A DNA stretch of 42,383 nucleotides from Alcanivorax nanhaiticus (lineage in GTDB: Bacteria; Pseudomonadota; Gammaproteobacteria; Pseudomonadales; Alcanivoracaceae): positions 1 through 42,383 of the forward strand of contig NZ_ARXV01000023.1 of assembly GCF_000756665.1 (NCBI RefSeq), given 5' to 3'. Positions 16,766 to 24,711 of this stretch are shown one piece after another. Position numbers and translations under genes: made by a program. Every line of letters begins with the position of its first letter. The stretch's first letter is position 1. The notes beneath the pieces are model-generated. The model ran no database searches. It saw only the letters and a list, made by a program, of their open reading frames with translations, and had not been told where the DNA came from.

Positions 16766-17869
16766 ATGAACGGACGCGCGCTAGTCCCTTTCCTTTCGTG
16801 TTGTTGTCTTTTTAGCAGCATCCCGGCCTATGCCGGGAGCAGCAGTGAATCACCGGGCACCCGGCAATATGTCAGCCCCATGGCCAGCTATCTGGAACTG
16901 GATGAAGACCGAAATCTGGGTAGTAAAGGCCTGGGTGGTGCCCTGGCCTATGGCCGTGAGTTGTCAGACCACTGGTGGTGGGAATCCGAGTTTGCCGCCT
17001 ATGGGTTGGATACCGGAGAAGAGTTCTCCACGGACTTTTACCAGGGATCGCTCACCACCGGGTTGCTATACGCCTTTGGTGACCGGATGTCCTTCACCCC
17101 GTTTGTGGTAGCCGCCGTGGGCGTCATCCGCAACGACGTGGTGCCGGATGAGGATGATGACTACAACTTCCACGCCAATGTGGGCCTTGGGGCGGTGTCC
17201 AATCCGCTGCTCGACAACGGCCTCAAGTTACGCGTGGAAGGCCGGTACCTGTACGACGATTTCGAGGGCACCAGTCACAACGGCACCCTCGGTGAGGGTG
17301 GCTTCAACGACTGGCGATTCTCTATTGGCCTGGAATTCCCGTTGGGCTTCAGCCGGGTGGAAGAAAAGGTGGTCGAGAAAGTCGTCTACGAAACCCGGGA
17401 AGTCGAGGTCATGGTGAAAGAGCCCGATAGCGACGGAGATGGCATACCGGACAGCCGTGATGAGTGTCCGAATACGCTCAAAGGGGGCGAGGTCGATGGT
17501 AAGGGCTGTCTGCTGACCAACCAGACCATCACCTTCCACAACATCGGTTTTGAATTGAACTCCGACCAGGTCACGGCTTCCACCCGGCCAGTGTTGGAGC
17601 GGGTCGCCCAGGCCCTGAATGCCCAGACCAATTTCAGTATCGAAATCAGTGGCCACACCGACAGCGTGGGCTCGGCGGAATACAACGAGCAGTTGTCGCT
17701 GGGAAGGGCGGAATCAGTTCGGCGTTTGTTGATTGAAAACGGTGTGGCAGCGGAACGGTTGACCGCCCGTGGCTATGGAGAGCTGGACCCGGTGGCCAGC
17801 AATGAAACCGCATCCGGCAGGGCCATGAACCGCCGTGTCGAATTCAGGGTGATGGAGGTGAAAAAATGA
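16766..17869 (+). CDS. OmpA-family outer-membrane protein with one TSP3 unit
   Basis: A 367-residue surface protein. Signal peptide residues 1-23 (ends A-Y-A). Residues about 28-200 form an eight-strand-like barrel of alternating aromatic residues. A charged linker (E-E-K-V-V-E-K-V-V) follows. A thrombospondin type 3-like calcium unit lies near 222-250 (D-S-D-G-D-G-I-P-D-x-x-D-E-C-P). An OmpA-like peptidoglycan-binding domain runs from about 255 to 365 (S-G-H-T-D, L-S-x-x-R-A-E-S-V, A-M-N-R-R-V-E-F). The last four bases overlap the following lipoprotein gene, so the two are translationally coupled. GGGGGAT precedes the start. OprF-like overall. Confidence 0.93.
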   Translation: MNGRALVPFLSCCCLFSSIPAYAGSSSESPGTRQYVSPMASYLELDEDRNLGSKGLGGALAYGRELSDHWWWESEFAAYGLDTGEEFSTDFYQGSLTTGLLYAFGDRMSFTPFVVAAVGVIRNDVVPDEDDDYNFHANVGLGAVSNPLLDNGLKLRVEGRYLYDDFEGTSHNGTLGEGGFNDWRFSIGLEFPLGFSRVEEKVVEKVVYETREVEVMVKEPDSDGDGIPDSRDECPNTLKGGEVDGKGCLLTNQTITFHNIGFELNSDQVTASTRPVLERVAQALNAQTNFSIEISGHTDSVGSAEYNEQLSLGRAESVRRLLIENGVAAERLTARGYGELDPVASNETASGRAMNRRVEFRVMEVKK

Positions 17870-19317
17870 GAGCCAGTCAAATCAAGGTAATGTTGTTGGC
17901 GACGTTGGCGGTCATGTTGCTGGCGGGCTGTGAAGCCGACGGCAGCAGCGACAGTGGCCGCAAGAAAGCGGCAGCTCCGCAAACGCGCAGCGTGGATCAG
18001 GATGGCGATGGTGTCTCTGACGTTCTGGATAATTGTCCGGACATGGCCAACGCCATGCAGGAAGATGCCGACGCTGACGGTGTGGGCGATGTGTGTGACG
18101 AGGATCGTGACGGCGATGGCGTGGACAACGGCGAGGATAACTGCCCTCTGATTGCCAACACGGACCAGGCTGATGGCGACAGCGATGGCCTCGGTGATGT
18201 CTGCGATATGGATGCCGATACTGACAATGATGGTGTTGATGATGGCATAGACAACTGTCCCTTCCTGTTCAACCCGGATCAGGGGGATGTGGACGGCGAC
18301 GGTGTTGGCGATCTCTGCGATGGCGACGCCGATAACGATGGCGTTGATAACATCAATGACAACTGCCAGTTCACCGCCAATGTGGACCAGGCGGATGAAG
18401 ACCTGAACGGCGTAGGTGATGCCTGTGAAGGAGACCGTGATGGTGACGGCGTGGACGACAGCCAGGATAACTGCCTGACGCTACCCAATCCGAACCAGGA
18501 TGACGCAGATCTGGATGGTCTGGGGGATGTCTGCGATGCGGATCTGGATGGTGATGCCCATGATAATGATCAGGATAACTGTCCGCTGATTGCCAATGGC
18601 GATCAGCAGGATTCCGATGGTGATGGCATTGGTGATCTGTGTGATGGTGGTAGCGGCTCCATGGAAGACACCGATAACGATGGTGAGCCGGATGTGTCCG
18701 ATAACTGTCCGCTGGTGCCCAACGGTAATCAGACAGACAGCGATGGTGATGGCTTGGGTGATGTCTGCGACGACGATGGTTTTACCTGCGCCAATCATGC
18801 GACCTATAGCCCGCTGACCAGCGCAACCCATAACGCCAAGGGCGGTAGCCTGGGCGGGTTGGGCGAGCCGGGCATCTGTCTTGGCTGCAGCGTGGATAAT
18901 CCGGAGCGCATGATCGATAACAACGTGGATACCTTTGCGCAGATGAACATCGGTACCGCGCTGGTCTATGGCGGTGCCTATGTGCGAGCCAATGCCAAGG
19001 ACAACAGCCAGAATGTGGCCGCCAGCCATGTCGGCTTTGTGGTCACGGACACTACCTCACCGCTGCTGAACATTGAGGTGCTGGGTAACTTCATCACCAT
19101 TCGTTTCTATGACAACGGCAACAAGGTGGCGGAGCGGGTGGTTGATGGCAGTCTGCTGGATATTGATCTGCTGGGTATTGGGGCCAACACCAATCAGCGT
19201 TTCCTGGTAACCAAGGCGCCGGGCAGCTTTGATTCGGTGAGCCTGTCCTATGCGGGGGCCTTCAATGTGAACAAGGCCTTCCGTGTGCACGATGTGTGCT
19301 ACCAGCCGAAGCCCTGA
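17866..19317 (+). CDS. Seven-repeat thrombospondin type 3 (calcium-binding) lipoprotein
   Basis: A 483-residue lipoprotein. The lipobox L-L-A-G-C gives a lipidated Cys at residue 22. About residues 42-305 hold seven units of about 36 residues with the pattern D-x-D-G-D-G-V-D-x-x-D-N-C-P-x-x-x-N-x-x-Q-x-D-x-D-x-D-G-x-G-D-x-C, each with a Cys pair and many Asp. These are classical TSP type 3 calcium-binding repeats, so the molecule is very acidic and probably rod-like when calcium is bound. A C-terminal region of about 170 residues (about 310-483) contains C-L-G-C and E-R-M-I-D-N-N-V-D-T-F-A and looks like a beta-sandwich binding domain; its family is not recognised. ATGA overlap with the OmpA-family gene; terminator at 19338. 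Confidence 0.93.
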   Translation: MRASQIKVMLLATLAVMLLAGCEADGSSDSGRKKAAAPQTRSVDQDGDGVSDVLDNCPDMANAMQEDADADGVGDVCDEDRDGDGVDNGEDNCPLIANTDQADGDSDGLGDVCDMDADTDNDGVDDGIDNCPFLFNPDQGDVDGDGVGDLCDGDADNDGVDNINDNCQFTANVDQADEDLNGVGDACEGDRDGDGVDDSQDNCLTLPNPNQDDADLDGLGDVCDADLDGDAHDNDQDNCPLIANGDQQDSDGDGIGDLCDGGSGSMEDTDNDGEPDVSDNCPLVPNGNQTDSDGDGLGDVCDDDGFTCANHATYSPLTSATHNAKGGSLGGLGEPGICLGCSVDNPERMIDNNVDTFAQMNIGTALVYGGAYVRANAKDNSQNVAASHVGFVVTDTTSPLLNIEVLGNFITIRFYDNGNKVAERVVDGSLLDIDLLGIGANTNQRFLVTKAPGSFDSVSLSYAGAFNVNKAFRVHDVCYQPKP

Positions 19318-19337
19318 TCAAGCAGTAACGGGGTAAT

Positions 19338-19368
19338 AAAAAACGGGCCTCCCTGAGGCCCGTTTTTT
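19338..19368. terminator. Terminator after TSP3 lipoprotein
   Basis: AAAAAACGGGCCT and its complement AGGCCCGTTTTTT with loop CCCTG, 20 bases beyond the stop. Confidence 0.9.
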
Positions 19369-19512
19369 GTCTGGCTGCGGGTCGTGTAGAAAGCGGATCT
19401 TTTTGGGATATCCAGCTTGCTGAACGAACGCCGTGCCTAGGTTGGGGGCATGGCCTGGCCGGCCAGCTGACCCGGCCCCCGCGTTGTAGCGTGTTGCTAT
19501 TGCGCAGAAACA

Positions 19513-19539
19513 AAAAAGGCGCCACAAGGGCGCCTTTTT
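19513..19539 (-). terminator. Terminator after cold-shock gene
   Basis: AAAAAGGCGCC and its perfect complement with loop ACAAG, just beyond the minus-strand stop at 19555. Ends in five T in the reading direction. Confidence 0.88.
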
Positions 19540-19554
19540 CACTGGAACAGTTGC

Positions 19555-19761
19555 TTACAGAGCAACGATGTTCTCAGCCTGCGGGCCTTTCGGGCCCTGA
19601 GTCACGGTGAACTCAACAGCCTGACCTTCGGCCAGAGTTTTGAAGCCAGAGCCTTGAATGGCGCTGAAGTGAGCGAAAACGTCAGGGCCGTTTTCCTGCT
19701 CCAGGAAACCAAAACCTTTTGCTTCGTTGAACCACTTAACGGTGCCTTTAACAGTAGACAT
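19555..19761 (-). CDS. Cold-shock (CspA-family) protein
   Basis: A 68-residue single cold-shock domain that binds single-stranded nucleic acid. RNP1-type motif K-G-F-G-F-L-E is near residues 16-22 and RNP2-type D-V-F-A-H-F is near 27-32. The frame continues upstream to 19860, but the ATG at 19761 matches the family start (M-S-T-V-K-G-T-V-K-W-F-N) and has AGGA before it. Which Csp paralogue it is cannot be decided from the sequence. The upstream region 19762-19900 could hold a structured leader. Confidence 0.95.
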   Translation of the reverse strand: MSTVKGTVKWFNEAKGFGFLEQENGPDVFAHFSAIQGSGFKTLAEGQAVEFTVTQGPKGPQAENIVAL

Positions 19762-20057
19762 AACACTATCCTGAAAAAAATGAAGTTTTGCCCCAGGGGG
19801 CGGGTGTAGCTGAAAAACGGGAACTTGGACTTCAGAACTGCAGGACGAGTTATACAACACCGAAATGGAGTACGTGATTCAAGCGCGATCTTTTAGCTAA
19901 CGCGCAAGGTATAGGTAATTCACCAGTCTGTCCATCGAAATTCGCATTATCGGATCGTCGGTCGATGCGGGCGGGGGGATGGATGGGGGAATAACCGCTA
20001 TTGCGGCCCGTCTTTCCTTGGTTATCCTCAGAGGATAGCCCTCAATTTGGAATAGCT
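19762..20057. other. Divergent intergenic region with possible csp leader
   Basis: Between the cold-shock and YidH-like genes. No clear palindrome or promoter boxes seen. The csp-proximal 100 bases are AT-richer and may form a 5' untranslated leader, as is common for cold-shock genes. That is an expectation, not a visible structure. Confidence 0.3.
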
Positions 20058-20426
20058 ATGTCTGACGAGAAAGACCCCCGGGTCCTGTTCGCGGCCGAGC
20101 GGACATTGCTGGCCTGGAACCGCACCAGCATTGCGCTGATTGCCTTTGGCTTTGTGATAGAACGCTCCGGGATGCTGATCCGGCTGCTTTCCAGCGAGCC
20201 CACCGAGAAGAGCGCCCATCTGGTGACAGTGATTATCGGGTTGATGTTTATCCTGATCGGTGCGGGTGTAGCGGTATTTTCGTCCCGGCAATATGCCCGG
20301 TTGCTGGCGTCACTGAAGCCCTCTGACTTTCCCGATGGCTATGCAGCCCGCTGGGGCATTGCTGTCAATCTGGGTGTTGCCGTGCTGGGGCTGTTGCTGG
20401 CGGCGGCGCTGTTCGTGAGCCATTAA
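20058..20426 (+). CDS. YidH/DUF202-family membrane protein
   Basis: A 122-residue inner-membrane protein. The family mark R-T-x-L-A-W-x-R-T-S-I-A is at residues 15-26 and three hydrophobic segments follow (about 24-44, 56-76, 99-119). Members are small membrane proteins of unknown function. Its start at 20058 lacks a strong ribosome site, but the family motif begins soon after. The Nudix gene starts 3 bases after its stop, indicating translational coupling. Confidence 0.82.
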   Translation: MSDEKDPRVLFAAERTLLAWNRTSIALIAFGFVIERSGMLIRLLSSEPTEKSAHLVTVIIGLMFILIGAGVAVFSSRQYARLLASLKPSDFPDGYAARWGIAVNLGVAVLGLLLAAALFVSH

Positions 20427-20429
20427 CCC

Positions 20430-21002
20430 ATGGTGATGCGTACCTGGCTGAAAAAGGCGCGGCCCCGGAAGTTGCCCTTTCGCCGTCATGTTACCCGTGC
20501 TGCCGTGGCATTGATCTATCGTGATGAGCCGGGCAGTGAGGCGCTGTTCTTTATTCAGAGAGCCCGGCGCGATGGCGACCCCTGGTCCGGCGATATGGCT
20601 TTCCCGGGTGGGCGTTTGCAGCCAGGAGACCGCTCCAGCCGTGACACCGCCATGCGCGAGACCGGAGAAGAAACCGGTCTGAACCTCTATCGGGAGGGGC
20701 TGTATCGCGGGCGCTTGTCGGATCTGCTCACCCGCCATCACAGTCGCTGGCGTCCCATGGTGGTGACCCCGCATGTGTTTCGTTGGCAAGGCGACACCGC
20801 ATTCCAGCTTAACCATGAGGCGCGTCAGGGCGTCTGGATTCCGCTGGCGTATCTCGCAGACCCTGCCAATCAATCCCGGTTACCTATCAACACCCCGTTG
20901 GGCACGCTGACCTTTCCCTGTTGCCGTTATCAGGACTACTGCATTTGGGGGCTGAGTTACAGCATGATGCGGGAGTATCTCGACAAGCACGGTGTTTCAT
21001 AA
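20430..21002 (+). CDS. Nudix hydrolase, CoA-pyrophosphatase-like
   Basis: A 190-residue Nudix enzyme. The Nudix box spans about 60-84, with the metal-binding R-E-T-G-E-E-T-G-L (Glu77, Glu80, Glu81). The usual Glu before the box helix is replaced by an Asp/Arg spacing, as in CoA pyrophosphatases. Upstream, R-D-G-D-P-W-S-G-D-M-A-F-P-G-G resembles the NuCoA signature (R, then G, then F-P-G-G). It would cleave CoA-type or other nucleoside diphosphate derivatives; the substrate remains an inference. It follows the YidH-like gene by 3 bases. Confidence 0.85.
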   Translation: MVMRTWLKKARPRKLPFRRHVTRAAVALIYRDEPGSEALFFIQRARRDGDPWSGDMAFPGGRLQPGDRSSRDTAMRETGEETGLNLYREGLYRGRLSDLLTRHHSRWRPMVVTPHVFRWQGDTAFQLNHEARQGVWIPLAYLADPANQSRLPINTPLGTLTFPCCRYQDYCIWGLSYSMMREYLDKHGVS

Positions 21003-21096
21003 CAGATCGCTGGCCAGGTGATTCGGCAGCAGTTTCGCTCAATGCGTTACGGTGTCGGTATCGGTACACTGCGCCTTTGTCGCTTATGGGGGAGCT

Positions 21097-21696
21097 ATGG
21101 ACTCATCACATCACCATTCTGGACGCAGGCCACTGGCACAGATCATTGCTCAGGGGCTGCTGCGCATGACCGGCTGGAAGGCTGGCCCTTTCCCGGATAT
21201 CGATCGGGCGGTAATCGCCGGCGGGCCTCACACCTCCAACTGGGATGGTGTCATTGCCCTGGTCAGTCGTTCCGCGCTGCAGAAAGACGTGAACATCATG
21301 ATCAAGCACAGCCTGTTCAAGGGGCCGCTGGGCTGGTTGCTGCACAAGTTGGGCGCGATTCCCATTGAGCGCGGCCGCGCGGGGGGCGTGGTGACCCAGA
21401 CCGTCGCGCAATTTCAAAAACGCGACAGGCTGTTGATTGCTGTCACCCCGGAAGGCACCCGCAGTAATGCGGAAGAATGGAAGCTGGGTTTCTATCACAT
21501 TGCCAAGCGTGCCAATGTGCCGATTATCCTCGCCCTGGCGGATTACCAGAAAAAGACCTTTTCCTTTCCTGTGGTGATTCATCCCTCAGACGACATGGAA
21601 GCGGATTTGCAGGCAATCTATCAGCACTTCGCTACCGCGACCCCGCGTCACCCGGACAAGCTGTCGGTGCCGGTAAAGGCGTTTTACGGACAATGA
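21097..21696 (+). CDS. PlsC-like acyltransferase
   Basis: A 199-residue protein of the lysophosphatidic acid acyltransferase superfamily, which transfers acyl groups to glycerol-phosphate-type or other acceptors. The catalytic H-x4-D is present as H-T-S-N-W-D (His45, Asp50), and the acceptor-binding motif E-G-T-R-S is at residues 119-123. The short length without a long membrane anchor, and the N-terminal His-rich start, resemble the small MlaY/YihG-independent type rather than PlsC. The acceptor is unknown. The start at 21097 is supported by GGGGGAG; the frame continues upstream to 21052. Confidence 0.85.
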   Translation: MDSSHHHSGRRPLAQIIAQGLLRMTGWKAGPFPDIDRAVIAGGPHTSNWDGVIALVSRSALQKDVNIMIKHSLFKGPLGWLLHKLGAIPIERGRAGGVVTQTVAQFQKRDRLLIAVTPEGTRSNAEEWKLGFYHIAKRANVPIILALADYQKKTFSFPVVIHPSDDMEADLQAIYQHFATATPRHPDKLSVPVKAFYGQ

Positions 21697-21912
21697 TCCT
21701 GCCAGCAGGATGGTTGCGTTGGGCGACTCGCGATAAGCTGATAGCGGTTATGGCGGGGAACCTGTACATGCCTCATGCGCCTCTCCCTGGTCAGGGCGGT
21801 TTGATGCCGTTAGCGGGTGCCGGCCCATGGGACAGGGGTGGATGTAACCCACATGAAAAATCCCTTCTGGATGGTCTCACTCTCGAGCGGGAAATAGGGT
21901 ATAAGTGGCCCC

Positions 21913-22770
21913 ATGAAAACCCCAAAACGCCTCCAGCCCCTGGTCGATGATGGTCTTGTCGACGAAGTCCTCAGCCGCCTGATGAGCGGCAAGGAGGCGG
22001 ATGTCTTTGTGGTGCGCTGTGGTGACGAGGTGCGTTGCGCCAAGGTCTACAAAGAAGCCATGCAGCGTAGCTTCAAGAAAGCGGCCCAGTACCAGGAAGG
22101 CCGCAAGGTCAGAAACTCCCGCCGCGCCCGGGCCATGGAAAAGGGTTCCAAATTCGGTCGTGAGCAGCAGGAGAAAGTCTGGCAAAGCGCAGAAGTGGAT
22201 GCCTTGCGTCGCCTGGCCGATGCCGGTGTGCGGGTGCCGCGCACCTACGGCATGCTGGAGGGGGTCCTGCTGATGGAGCTGGTCACCGATGAAGCCGGCG
22301 ATGTGGCTCCGCGCCTCGGTGAAGTGGTGATGGACGCCGACCAGGCCCGCGAAGATCACCGGCTGATGATTCGCTATATCGTGCGCATGCTTTGTGCCGG
22401 TCTGATTCACGGTGACTTGTCAGAGTTCAATGTGCTGGTCGATGAAGACGGCCCCGTCATCATCGACCTGCCTCAAGCTGTCGACGCCGCTGCCAACAAC
22501 AATGCCCGCGCCATGCTCGAACGTGACGTCAACAACATGCGCCGCTACTACTCCCTGTTTGCTCCCGAGCTGGCCGAGACCAACTACGCCAGGGAAATCT
22601 GGGATCTCTATGAAGGTGGGGAGCTGCACCCCCATGTGGAGCTTAGTGGAGATGCCGAAGAAGACACCCACGAAGCGGATGTGGACGAGGTGTTGGCAGA
22701 GATCAAGGCGGCCTTTGAAGAAGAAGAGGCCAGAAAGTTGCGCGCCAAAGGCGCGGATTCGCTGGACTGA
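21913..22770 (+). CDS. RIO-type serine protein kinase
   Basis: A 285-residue bacterial RIO kinase. The flexible nucleotide-binding loop is S-G-K-E-A-D-V-F (about 25-32), with Lys44 in C-A-K-V-Y-K. The catalytic loop is H-G-D-L-S-E-F-N (His166, Asp168, Asn173), and the metal-binding I-D-L-P-Q-A-V-D has Asp185. All residues needed for catalysis appear present. The C-terminus after about 235 is acidic and helical (E-E-E-E-A-R-K). RIO kinases act on ribosome maturation in archaea and eukaryotes; the bacterial role is unclear. Single gene with no strong ribosome site. Confidence 0.92.
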   Translation: MKTPKRLQPLVDDGLVDEVLSRLMSGKEADVFVVRCGDEVRCAKVYKEAMQRSFKKAAQYQEGRKVRNSRRARAMEKGSKFGREQQEKVWQSAEVDALRRLADAGVRVPRTYGMLEGVLLMELVTDEAGDVAPRLGEVVMDADQAREDHRLMIRYIVRMLCAGLIHGDLSEFNVLVDEDGPVIIDLPQAVDAAANNNARAMLERDVNNMRRYYSLFAPELAETNYAREIWDLYEGGELHPHVELSGDAEEDTHEADVDEVLAEIKAAFEEEEARKLRAKGADSLD

Positions 22771-23164
22771 CACCCGAAATAACCGAATCCCCCCTCCGCT
22801 ACTTCCTTCGTTTACGGCGTTCCCGGCAGACAATCGTCTGGTGTTATCCCGTGACCCACTCTGGGCAGCACAACAGAATGACAAAAACCGGACAAGCGGC
22901 CAGTGAGTGGGGCGGTGTTTATCAAGTTGTTGTGTTTACTGACAATCCCGGTGCCTGATAAACGGTTGGTAGTGCATGAAATCCCTGAGGCGAATCCAGA
23001 TTCCTACATCCTGTAGGAAATGGCGTACAACGAAAAACCGAAAGATTGACTAGGATGTTTTGACGAACAGGAAAGGCAGCAAGGGGGAAATTTCATCCGA
23101 CGCTGCAGACTGGTCGCAAGGGACTTCAGCATATTCAGGATGAGAGAAAGCACAGGGGGTGCGT
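22771..23164. other. Intergenic interval of 394 bases
   Basis: Between the RIO kinase and the small Cys-rich gene. The only clear structure is the perfect inverted repeat at 23001-23019. No convincing gene in the remaining sequence. Confidence 0.5.
23001..23019. promoter_or_regulatory. Perfect 8-bp inverted repeat (operator-like)
   Basis: TTCCTACA and its complement are separated by three bases, forming a compact 19-base palindrome. It lies about 145 bases before the start of the small exported protein. It could be an operator or a short hairpin. Confidence 0.4.
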
Positions 23165-23476
23165 ATGAACAGGTTAATCGTGGTTGCAGTGGTCGGGGTG
23201 ATGTCGTTGGGCGGGGCCGCCCATGGTGAGAATGTGGCAATGAAGAAAGCCGTGGATAGCTGTATTGCCGAAACCATGAGTTATCAGCCTGATAGTTTGA
23301 ACGATAGCGAACGGCAAGTTTTGAGGGTGCGTGTGCAGCAGGAATGCACGCTGATCGTCCAGCGCGAGTGCAGCAATAGGGAGAGTCCGCTCTGTCAGCA
23401 TTTTTCAGGCAGACAATTGGCAGACCTTGAGCAGGAAGTTTCCCGGAACTCGATCCGGACGGCTTTCGGTCCTTGA
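23165..23476 (+). CDS. Small exported four-cysteine protein
   Basis: A 103-residue protein with a signal peptide (residues 1-21, cleavage near A-H-G). The mature part has four Cys (33, 61, 69, 77) that could form two disulfide bonds, and is otherwise hydrophilic and helical. No family is recognised. An in-frame GTG at 23159 is possible, but the AGGGGG stretch spaced five bases before the ATG favours 23165. A REP-type pair follows soon after the stop. Confidence 0.65.
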   Translation: MNRLIVVAVVGVMSLGGAAHGENVAMKKAVDSCIAETMSYQPDSLNDSERQVLRVRVQQECTLIVQRECSNRESPLCQHFSGRQLADLEQEVSRNSIRTAFGP

Positions 23477-23523
23477 GCGGGAGACGCTCGACGCCGGCCT
23501 GGTCACCTCTGCCTTCAAAGGGG

Positions 23524-23609
23524 CTGTAGGAGCGGCGCTTGAGCCGCGAACCGGCGTCGGAGTTTCCTCGCCAAGGCCCGGATTCGCCTCTCAAGCGAGG
23601 CTCCCACAG
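23524..23609. repeat. Inverted pair of REP-like elements
   Basis: The left unit TGTAGGAGCGGCGCTTGAGCCGCG has a GCGGC/GCCGC hairpin. The right unit, read on the opposite strand, is TGTGGGAGCCTCGCTTGAGAGGCG with a GCCTC/GAGGC hairpin. Two head-to-head REP units form a BIME-like doublet between convergent genes, as in Pseudomonas-type genomes. Confidence 0.8.
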
Positions 23610-23672
23610 AAGCCCCGATCTTAAGTGAACCGCCTTACTGCCTGGCAGCCCTTTCTGTTTTTGAATTGATCT

Positions 23673-24596
23673 TTATGCCTCCTGCCGGGAGGCAGATATC
23701 GGCGGCTGCTTGGGGGCAGGACTTTCTTCCGGTCGTTGCCATTCCGGTGTCGCCCAAAGATGTTTCAATCGCAGCCACAGCGGCCCCGGCTTGGCCATAT
23801 CCTTAAACATTGCAATGAACTCATGCAGTGTCAGGGTGATCGGGTTGTAGCTGTGGATCTGGCGGGTAATGCCATACTCCGGCGGCAGGTCGTCGCGCTC
23901 TTCGACAAAGGTACCAAACAGACGGTCCCAGATAATGAAAGTGCCGCCGAAGTTACGGTCGATGTATTCCGGGTTGCGACCGTGATGTACACGGTGATGC
24001 GACGGCGTATTGAAAATGAACTCGATCGGGCGCGGCAGTTTCTTCACCCACTGGGTGTGAATGAACCACTGGTAAGACAGGTTCAGGGCAAGCGCAAACA
24101 GTCCCCAGGCGGGCTCAAAACCCAACAGCACCGGCGGCAGGAAAAACAGGAACAAACCGCTGAACGCATACAGGGTGCTCTGCCGGCCGGCGGTGGTGAA
24201 GTTCATGTGCTCGGAAGCGTGGTGCACCACATGGGTGGCCCAGAACCAGCGCACCTTGTGGGCGGTGACGTGGTAGACATAAAACAGGAAATCCACCAGC
24301 ACAAACAGCAACGCGAAAGTCCATGGCGTAATGGCAATATCCATCAGTCGGAAGCTGTACACCCAGTCCATAAAGGCGAACACGAACAGGGCATTTACGA
24401 CGACTTCCAATAGCACGTAGCTGGCCCCCAGGGTCATGCTGGCGGCGGAATCCTTGAGGCTGTAGATGTCAGTGCCACGAAAGCGCCAGGCCTCGATCAA
24501 CGCGCTGAGACCAAACAGCGGCAGCATGCCGACCAGCAGCAGTTGTTTGAAGTCCGCGTTCTGGTAGGCGGTAACCGCAAAATCAATGGGGTTCAT
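23673..24596 (-). CDS. Sterol desaturase / fatty acid hydroxylase superfamily protein
   Basis: A 307-residue integral membrane di-iron oxygenase-like protein. Three His clusters are visible: H-V-T-A-H (about 120), H-V-V-H-H (about 135) and H-H-R-V-H-H (about 205). Several hydrophobic segments precede them. The substrate could be a sterol, fatty acid or other lipid and cannot be fixed from sequence. The start at 24596 (M-N-P-I-D-F) has AGGGAG before it, whereas the frame to 24650 has none. It is divergent from an AraC-family regulator 115 bases away, which may control it. Confidence 0.88.
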   Translation of the reverse strand: MNPIDFAVTAYQNADFKQLLLVGMLPLFGLSALIEAWRFRGTDIYSLKDSAASMTLGASYVLLEVVVNALFVFAFMDWVYSFRLMDIAITPWTFALLFVLVDFLFYVYHVTAHKVRWFWATHVVHHASEHMNFTTAGRQSTLYAFSGLFLFFLPPVLLGFEPAWGLFALALNLSYQWFIHTQWVKKLPRPIEFIFNTPSHHRVHHGRNPEYIDRNFGGTFIIWDRLFGTFVEERDDLPPEYGITRQIHSYNPITLTLHEFIAMFKDMAKPGPLWLRLKHLWATPEWQRPEESPAPKQPPISASRQEA

Positions 24597-24711
24597 GTCA
24601 TGGCTCCCTGAAATAATGGGGCAAAGCTCTGTCAGCTCTGATGAAGTCATGGTAGAAAAGGGCGGGCTTATCGGATTGACGGATCATGCCAAGCTATTAT
24701 CTAATCGTGCC

